From NCBI GenBank assembly GCA_034509735.1, contig JACGWO010000011.1, positions 24,784,979 to 24,848,978 of the forward strand: 64,000 bases of DNA, written 5' to 3'. Under the pieces are notes generated by a model. It ran no database searches and had not been told where the DNA came from. It saw only the letters and a list, made by a program, of their open reading frames with translations. The DNA is from Sesamum alatum. Taxonomy: Eukaryota; Streptophyta; Magnoliopsida; Lamiales; Pedaliaceae. Made by a program: the position numbers and the translations under genes. This document shows, piece after piece, positions 57,208 to 64,000 of the stretch (positions are counted from its first letter, which is position 1; the number at the start of each line of letters is the position of its first letter).

Positions 57208-57688
57208 CATCTTCCTTGAAAGACAGTATGAAGAAACAGTACATTGATGTCCTTTTGCTATCAGCATCACCAGATTGAAGATACCTATACATCCTTACAT
57301 GGTGACTACGTACGAAGAGAAGAAACTTTGTGACAAAAGCATACGCTCTTGGGATGAGTTGTGAGCGATTAAGAGCAAGGACGGCGAACCAACTTGGAGT
57401 TAAGCTAGCACTGTGAGCTGATTAAGAGCAAAGAGGCCGAGCGGATGAAAACGTAATCAAACATTATTTAGTGAAGTACTCTTTCTGTAAATTCTTATAC
57501 TCTTTTGTGTTTGACATAATTCTGGATCTGCCCCCCTTCTTTCTGTAGTGTTGGTCGACATATTGGGGTTACACAGACTGAATGGTGCTTGGTGATTTTA
57601 CTTGAGCAGAAGCCATACGAACTATTTTATGCATCTTGACATTGTGAGTTCGAAACCGTTGTTTCTGAGTGAACTCCTCTATTATCTA
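57208..57688 (+). other. 3' flank of the kinase gene
   Basis: This contains the 3' UTR and short downstream DNA before the Helitron-like repeats. No canonical AATAAA was identified with confidence. Confidence 0.4.
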
Positions 57689-57973
57689 TATTATCTATAC
57701 CCTTATATTAAGGGAGAGCACCTTTTTGGTGTTTTTCCCAAATTTGGTCCGTCATTTTTTATTTTTCTTTTCTCTTTTACTCAACTTTTTATTTTTCTCT
57801 CCCTTCTCAACTTCTCATTTTCTCTCTTTATCAATTTCCACGTCCTTTTTTCTTTCATTATTTTCTCATTTTTTATACGTTTAATATTTTTTTAATCTAA
57901 TTCATTTATTTTTAAAAAAATAATAAAAAATTAAATTAATTATGCACATACATATTAGTGTGTCACACATACT
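57689..57973 (+). repeat. Helitron-like AT/CT-rich repeat, copy 1
   Basis: It starts TCTATACCCTTATATTAAGG, continues GGAGAGCACCTTTTTGGTG with a long CT/TTTC-rich body, and ends GTGTGTCACACATACTAG followed by T. The 5' TC, the short palindrome GTGTGTCACAC and the CTAG-T end fit a Helitron-type terminus. No coding; the open frames here are low-complexity translation. The family assignment is tentative. Confidence 0.5.
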
Positions 57974-58305
57974 AGTCTATATAAGGGAGAGCACCTTTTT
58001 GGTGTCTCTCTCAAATTTGATCTCTCAATTTATTGTATAATTATTAATTTATTTAATATTTTAATATTTTATTATTATTTTTCTCTTTTATCAACTTCTT
58101 AATTTTCTGTCACTTCTCAACTTTCCATTTTCTCTATTTCAACTTCCACATTCCTTTTTCTCTTCTCATTTTCTTTCACTAATTTATTATCTTTTTATAT
58201 TTTTAATCTTTTAGAATATAATTAATTTATTTTTTAAAAAAATAAATATTTTATAAAAATTTAAATTAATTGTACACACATTTAAGTATGCAACATTTAC
58301 TAAGT
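57974..58305 (+). repeat. Helitron-like repeat, copy 2, directly abutting copy 1
   Basis: It starts at the TCTATATAAGGGAGAGCACC that immediately follows the end of copy 1 and carries the same body in diverged form. It ends near TTACTAAG. Head-to-tail abutment of two copies of the same family is visible. Confidence 0.5.
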
Positions 58306-58985
58306 ATAGACTAACGATTCTAACAGAAGTAGCATACTAACTAATTTAACCTCAACCAAACTGCTATTGTCCTAAAATGAATCAAAACAAGATTTCATTT
58401 CAACATGAAAAAATCTATCTTTAAAGTAACTCTTTTATGACAAACAGTGGTTCCACATCTTTAACTCTCCTCTACTACTTTTTGAATATGTAAGTCGTAA
58501 GATTACATAATCTCATGTATTTGGAGTTAAGGATTTTAAATCATATTAATAAATTCACTATGTTTCATATGATTTTTGAACTTCTTCAGTTCTCATTTTA
58601 AGCAATTTTTAGTAACATTGTGATAGATTGCAAATTCATTTAATATGGAGTTATTGGAAATTATTTCTCCAAATTGTTTATTCAAATTCAAATACATCAA
58701 TTCGGATGGAAAACTAGATCCACTCTTTTTTTTTTGGCTAAACTCCAATTTAACCCTTTGTGTTTTCCCCGGAAGGCTAAATCCCCTGTGTTTTCAATAT
58801 ATAAGAAAAAAAAAACCCCCGTGTTTTGTAAAACTCAATGCGAAATCCCCGTTGTGTTATAAACTAACAGAAAGTGTAGGAAACGCGCGCGTGGTGTGGT
58901 TTGGGGAGTTTTTTGGTGTCCTTATACTTTTTTTTTGGGGTGTTCATGACTAAGATGCCCTTAATTGTAGTTATATAATAAATAA
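58306..58985. other. AT-rich spacer with diverged dispersed-repeat phrases
   Basis: No gene was seen. At 58730-58870 phrases such as CTAAATCCCCTGTGTTTT and AACCCCCGTGTTTTG repeat and resemble phrases at 13930-14100 and 23270-23380, pointing to a common non-coding family. Confidence 0.4.
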
Positions 58986-59658
58986 TGATATGCCTAGATT
59001 CGGCTAGCCTAGCACAGACCAAGCAGACCTGGCCCAAAGAGGAATACAACGACCCAGGGGTCTAGGCCCACAACCTCTCTAGCCCAAACAGGAATGAGGC
59101 TCGAGGAGACACTAGCCCCATCTCGTTCGGTCCAGTCCAAGACCTAAGTAGGCCCAGAGGCCACGAAGGCAGCCAACAAGGCCAGGGGCATCCGAATCAT
59201 CGTCTGACGTGGACCAATACACAGACTCCGAGAAAGGCGCGAGAGGAAGTTGGACACTTTTATCTGCAACTACCATGCGTGTTTGAGGGGAATTATCCAC
59301 CTATTTTCTTGATAACCGAAGAGTCAACCCACCTGCCTCCTCATAGTCCGCACCATGACAAACTCCTCTCTCTAGTTGGACTCTTTCGCCTATAAATATA
59401 GTGTCTTTCCACTAAATGGGTAATTTTTTTTTCCTGTCTTATACCTTGCACACGCGTTTCATGCTACACCTAACGCAATCATATTTATCATTCTTTTCGT
59501 ATTCTTTAATTATACTTCTTTTTCAACAATTTGCTGACTTGAGCGTTAGAGTGCTAACGCATTTATTGCAGGTCTCCTTTTTTGTATAATTTGATATCAG
59601 GACCAGGACCCTCCGGCCCAAAGTCATCTCTTGCACCGAGCATATTTTGCTCACATCA
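58986..59658 (+). repeat. 5' LTR of the plus-strand gypsy element
   Basis: It begins TGATATGCCTAG and ends TCACATCA, two bases before TGACGCTGTCTATGGGAA. That last sequence is a mutated form of the TGGCGCCGTCTGTGGGA motif next to the other gypsy LTR. The LTR contains TATAAATATAG (about 59393), a plausible LTR promoter TATA. Confidence 0.65.
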
Positions 59659-59692
59659 AGTGACGCTGTCTATGGGAATAGAGAACTAGGAC

Positions 59693-59784
59693 GTGAGAAC
59701 TATGAATGCTCCTAATACTGGACTTGACAAGCAGAAGGCAGCCGATGTTGCTGCTGACCCCCAGGCGTTGCAGGTGTTGACTGG
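59693..59784 (+). pseudogene. Start of gag, truncated by insertion
   Basis: Shortly after the PBS the frame reads MRTMNAPNTGLDKQKAADVA and stops being gag-like where the Helitron-like sequence begins (GGAGCACCTCTTTGG). Confidence 0.5.
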
Positions 59785-60115
59785 AGCACCTCTTTGGTGT
59801 CTCTCCCAAATTTGGTCTGCCATTTTTTATTTTTTTCTCTTTTACTCAACTTCTTATTTTTCTATCTCTTCTCAACTTCTCATTTTCACTCTTTATCAAC
59901 TTCCACATCCCTTTTTCTTTCATTATTTTCTCATTTTCTTTCATTATTTTCTCATTTTCTTCCATTATTTTCTCATTTTCTTTCATTATTTTCTCATTTT
60001 TTACACGTTTAATATTTTTTTAATCTAATTCATTTATTTTTAAAAAAATAATCATTTTTAAAAAAATTAAATTAATGATGCACACACATATGAGTGTGCC
60101 ACAGTCTATACCCTT
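59785..60115 (+). repeat. Helitron-like repeat, copy 3, inserted in the gypsy element
   Basis: This has the same body as copies 1 and 2 (GGTGTCTCTCCCAAATTTGG, a (TTTCATTATTTTCTCATTTTC)-type internal repeat expanded four times, then ATTTTTAAAAAAATAAT and GCACACACATATGAGTGTGCC). Directly after it a new family start (TCTATACCCTTATATCAAG) is cut off by the next repeat. Confidence 0.55.
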
Positions 60116-60121
60116 ATATCA

Positions 60122-62088
60122 AGTGTCACAGCCGACCCACCTATTAAGATCCATGGCACGATTTCAATGTGGTATAGCTAGTCATTATGACCTATCTCCT
60201 GAAAGATGTTGGCAAAGGGATGAGCTGCCTACTCAATAAGTATAGGTAATCGACTTATATATATATATATACACACACACACACGATAAAATGAATGTCA
60301 TGCAATTACGACAAATATAAAAAATAACATATACCAACAACCATATATTAATCTACACATAATACTCGACTTTATTGTTTATTTTCTTAGGGCCCTGCTT
60401 ACCCATGCTGGAGTGTATCACTCAATGGTCTTTGCCGGCTATCGTCCCCTCAATCATAATATCTCTTTTTTTTTCTCGGTACCACACAAACACAACTCGT
60501 ATGATACTCCATCATCAATGATACCACATAGCACACAACTCGTATGATATCCCATCCTCAATCATATTACACAACATACAGCTCGTATGATATGTCACAT
60601 CATCTGCCCTGATAATGACAGCACGCAGCTCGTCATTAATCATATTATCATAAGCCATTGCAGTATGTCCCCCAGTTAGATAATCCATCTCTTTATCTCA
60701 ATTCACAATACTCTCATTAGTAACCTCAACGATCAATTTCATTTAATAATCAAATATAGTACATACCATCATCCATCTAACTTCCGTACACCATAACAAC
60801 ATATAATCACATAATGACAACTTTACAGAATAACAAGTCATCTAGACAAATAGCCAACAGTTCAGAATTACATATACAACACAAGAATATATATGTCTAT
60901 ATATAAATATATATAAATACAATTAACTATGCTTACCTCAAATTCAAAAGACCACATTAATAGAAAGAACAACCCTCTATTCTATCTTCACGTCCTATAG
61001 CAAGATATAATATGTATAATTAATATATCAAAAATATTATAAATTCCGAGTGAAATTGCTAATTAATATTCGTACTTTTTACACCAACATTTTAATATTT
61101 CATTTATATTGAAGTTCAAACCTCTGTTCATTCCTCATCTAAACAATTAGACATTATAAGCTTCCCAGGTATATATGTAATTTTTCTTTGAACTCATAAG
61201 AATTTATTTTATCAAACCCATGGTATTTTTATAACTATCATTCTCTATAATATCCCTAACTGCAATTAATACAAATATCCCATATTTTATTTTAATAAAT
61301 GTAATATTTCTCAAATACAATTCCCTAATATTTCTCAAACATAATTTTCTACTATTCCTATTAATTTTTGCCAATTCTTCATTATAATAATACTTATTAT
61401 TTAAACACTACATACAACTATGTATTTGCTTAATAAATTCGATCAATTTGAGTAATCCATTATAACAACTACTAAATCTAATAGGTTAAATAATTTTAAT
61501 TTATAGGCTATAATATTTCAATCCAATTAAACATATACCTGAACACTAATTTGTATAAATGCTCAACTTCATTTAATTTTTCGATTAAATAGTAAGTCAA
61601 ATAGTATAAAGCATATTTCATAAATTCACTAATTAAATAATATAATATAATAATTAATTTATAATTTATCATAAAATTTTCATACCTGGTGAATTACCGA
61701 AGAATCACAAATTAACTCAAATGTCAAGTATTGCTTTGTGTGAAAGCATGATAATTAATATTAAAGTACTGATGTGTGTATTTAATTTGGAAATGGTAGA
61801 TGACACGTGCACAACCTCAGCTAACCTAATCTCAATTTGATGTTATGCCATATTTTTTTTTTTTATTTTTTTGTTACCTTTGTATGAAATTATAGTTTAG
61901 TCCCTTAACTTCTAAATATATATAATTGGACCACAAATATTTTACAAAGCTCCAATTTAGTCCTTTCAAGTTTTAATACATACATATATATATATAGTTT
62001 CAACCTATGACTTATAATTAAATTTATATTTTCTTAATAATTACTAATTAGCCTCTCAATTAAGTATAAAAATAAATGGACGTCACAA
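60122..62088. repeat. Possible solo LTR or other ~2-kb insertion between gag and RT
   Basis: The segment starts TGTCACAGCCGACCCACC and ends GGACGTCACA, with TG..CA ends and partly inverted termini (TGTCAC/GACGTCACA) as in some chromovirus LTRs. It is AT-rich and non-coding. It includes a TA/CA microsatellite (about 60258-60285) and three spaced copies of CAACTCGTATGATA or CAGCTCGTATGATA (60490-60600). No 5-bp target duplication was found, so its nature is uncertain. Confidence 0.35.
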
Positions 62089-62093
62089 CAATT

Positions 62094-64000
62094 CCCCGAG
62101 TGGATTTTCGAATGTGGTTCTCGTCCCCGAACCCGTAGGGAAATGGAGGATGTGTGTGGACTTCAGAGGTCTCAACAAAGCTTGCCTAAAGGACTTCTAC
62201 CTCTGCCGCGCACCGAGCAACTGGTTGATTCCACATCTAGTTGCGAGTTACTAAGCATGATGGATGCGTCTCAGGGATATCATGAAATCATGCTCGCCTC
62301 CGAGGACCAAAAGCGAGTTAGTTTCATCACATCAGCAAGAACATTTTGCTATGTTGCCATCCTTTTGGTCTCAAGAATGGCGGGACCACGTATCAACGCC
62401 TGGTGGATAAAAGATTTGGGGCACGATAGACAGAAATATGGAAGTATATGTGGACGACATGCTCGTAAAAAGTAAGAAAGCACATGACCATATCTTGGAT
62501 TTAGAAGAAACCTTCAGTGTCCTCATAAGTACCGAGTAAAGTTAAATCCGACCAAATGTGCCTTCAGTGTAAGAAACGGGCATTTTCTAGGGTTCATGGT
62601 CACGGAGAGGGCGATAGAAGCTAATTCCCTCAAAATCAAAGCAGTATTGGATATGAAAGCCCCCCACTAACGTCAATGAAGTCCAACGGCTTACTGGGAG
62701 AATAACAACCCTCAATCGATTCATAGCCAAGTCTGCAAAAAGAAGTCTCCCATTCCTCAAAGTGTTACAAAATGCCAGGCACTTTGAGGGGAGAGAGGGG
62801 GGGTGGGGGTGGGGGGGGGGGTGACGGGGGGGGGGGCGAGTGTGGTATAGCCTTCGAAGAATTCAAGAAGTACCTGGCCGAACTTCCCCTCTTGGTCAAG
62901 CCTTCTCCAAGAGATACCTTGTATGTCTACCTTTCAGCCACGACCCAAGCAGTAAGTTCTGTCTTACTATGGAAGGAAGGGGGCAAGCAGATACCTATAT
63001 ACTACATGAATAAGGTCCTCACCGGGGCTGAGGGACGCTACACTGACATTGAGAAGGTGGCCGTCGCACTAGTCATCACCGCCCGAAGGTTAAGACTGTA
63101 TTTTTAGTCGCACCCCATAGGGATACGCCCTAATCATCCCCTCAAGAAAGTTCTAGGGAAGGCAAACACCTCAGGACGATTGATTAAATGAACCATAGAG
63201 CTAAGTAAATACAACATAACTTATCTCCCTTGAACAACAATAAAGGCTCAAAACTCTAGTGGACTTTATGCTTAAAACAACAGTTTCACCTCCCAGTGAG
63301 GGGCACTGGTTACTACACATGGATGGATCCTCTACCGCTCAGGGTAGCGGGGCAGGCTTGGTGATCACCTCGCCCGAAGGGGTGGATTTGGAATTCAGTT
63401 CAAGTTTAGCTTCAAAGCCTCCAACAATGAGGTCGAGTATGAGGCCTTAGCCATAGGAATGAAGATGGCATGGGAGGCAGGGGTGTGCCATTTAGTGACA
63501 TACTCCGACTCCCAACTTATCGTAGAACAGATAGATAGGAGTTATGAGGCCAAAGTTCGAAGGATAGAAGAATAGAAAGCAAAGTTCGATGACTTCAAAC
63601 TTATTCAGATCTCTCGAGTGGAGAATGGAAGTATATACTCCGACTCCCTTGAAAGACTGCAGGACGCGACATATAACCAACCAATACCTCCCGCACGCAG
63701 GCTCTCATCAGAAATCCAAACAGTGTAGCAAAAGGGAGTTTGGATGCAAGCCATATAGGTTTGGTTGAAGCATGGACACCTTCCTAGAGATCGATAGGAG
63801 GCGGCCCCATCTTAAAAGGAGGGCCACTTATTTTCTACTACATGGTGATACCCATTACAAGAAATCCTTCACTTATCCTTTGCTGAGGTGCCTCTCTCGA
63901 GAGGAGGGAATGCATATCCTCAGAGAGTTCACGGAGGGTGCTGCGCATCGCACATGGGGGCGTTGGCCCTAGCCAATAAGGCTTTGAGGGATGGATACTT
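62094..64000 (+). pseudogene. Ty3/gypsy pol: partial RT, RNase H, second RNase H, integrase start
   Basis: RT begins at SNVVLVPEPVGKWRMCVDFR and shifts frame to LVDSTSSCELLSMMDASQGY and HEIMLASEDQKRVSFITS. After another slip comes [20 protein letters not shown], so the YVDD catalytic motif is kept. [19 protein letters not shown] and RLTGRITTLNRFIAKSAKR follow. The first RNase H/connection reads LYVYLSATTQAVSSVLLW and AEGRYTDIEKVAVALVI. A second RNase H at about 63300-63640 reads [20 protein letters not shown] and [18 protein letters not shown], then [11 protein letters not shown]. From 63772 the integrase H2C2 region begins (LKRRATYFLLHGDTHYKKSF). Two successive RNase H domains mark the Tat (Ogre/Retand) lineage. 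Many stops and frameshifts are present. A G-rich insertion at 62788-62834 interrupts the coding. Confidence 0.85.
62788..62834 (+). repeat. G-rich low-complexity insertion in gypsy pol
   Basis: About 47 bp consists almost only of G with isolated A, T or C, inserted between the RT tail and the RNase H region where related elements have none. Confidence 0.85.

Larger units (their letters stand above)
58986..64000 (+). mobile_element. Decayed Tat-lineage Ty3/gypsy retrotransposon with nested insertions, running off the right edge
   Basis: A 5' LTR (58986-59658) is followed by a PBS-like sequence and the start of gag (59693 on). Next comes a Helitron-like insertion (59785-60115) and an LTR-like segment (60122-62088). 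Pol then resumes in the middle of RT (62094) and continues through RNase H, a second RNase H and the start of integrase at the window edge. Most of gag, protease and the first part of RT are missing, apparently lost with the insertions. Reading LTR and pol as one element is inference from order and orientation. Confidence 0.7.

Noticed and set aside
57602..57895. Open frame of 97 codons rich in Phe/Leu/Ser
   Set aside because: It is translation of the CT/TTTC-rich Helitron-like repeat; the same frame appears in the copy near 59800.
1..64000. CRISPR array, bacterial operon, organellar insertion, rRNA or tRNA cluster
   Set aside because: No spaced identical repeats, Shine-Dalgarno-led gene runs, or recognisable rRNA/tRNA or plastid/mitochondrial genes were seen on either strand.

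Overview
This is a stretch of plant nuclear genome. It has AT-rich intergenic DNA, short GT..AG introns, and many LTR, LINE, Harbinger, MULE, CACTA and Helitron-type remnants. The gene families are typical of eudicots; nothing in the sequence supports a narrower placement. No bacterial-style operons, CRISPR arrays or rRNA/tRNA genes were seen.

Six intron-containing host genes could be assembled exon by exon, with consistent phase and a single stop. (1) 2644-5312 (+): a 308-aa protein of the plant family usually labelled 'erythronate-4-phosphate dehydrogenase family' (Arabidopsis AT1G01500-like). (2) 11249-13533 (+): a 116-aa ENSA/ARPP19 (endosulfine) protein. (3) 16601-21410 (+): ANGUSTIFOLIA, the plant CtBP homologue, 636 aa. 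(4) 23917-27370 (+): a REVEILLE/LCL-type MYB-like clock transcription factor, 320 aa. (5) 28314-37193 (-): a 1074-aa eIF4E-binding, 4E-T-like protein (CBE1/AT4G01290-like), convergent with gene 4. (6) 53891-57207 (+): a sphingoid long-chain-base/diacylglycerol-kinase-fold kinase (LCKB2-like), about 356 aa. From recalled Arabidopsis locus order, genes 1, 3, 4 and 5 look like the unduplicated ancestor of two Arabidopsis segments, one carrying AT1G01500-AN-RVE3 and the other RVE5-CBE1.

The rest is mostly transposons. From left to right: a 275-bp CACTA MITE; a 5'-truncated LINE with its poly(A) end (minus); a truncated Ty3/gypsy LTR-gag-protease fragment (minus) between genes 1 and 2; a hairpin MITE upstream of ENSA; two nested Mutator-like TIR elements upstream of ANGUSTIFOLIA; a 10.56-kb PIF/Harbinger element at 38997-49557; a 1765-bp MULE with a perfect 9-bp target duplication and a transposase zinc-knuckle remnant; Helitron-like repeats both upstream and downstream of the kinase gene; and a decayed Tat-lineage Ty3/gypsy element (plus) that runs off the right edge, carries two RNase H domains, and is interrupted by other repeats.

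The most unusual object is the large Harbinger element. Between one pair of 14-bp TIRs flanked by TTA it carries a DDE transposase and a Myb/SANT ORF on the plus strand. On the minus strand it carries two further Myb/SANT-like genes and a GRF-zinc-finger/coiled-coil/membrane-anchor gene. All five genes are recognisable but broken, mainly by single-base deletions and point nonsense changes. A second notable pattern is a set of five long uninterrupted G or C homopolymers, all of which lie inside introns of the host genes.
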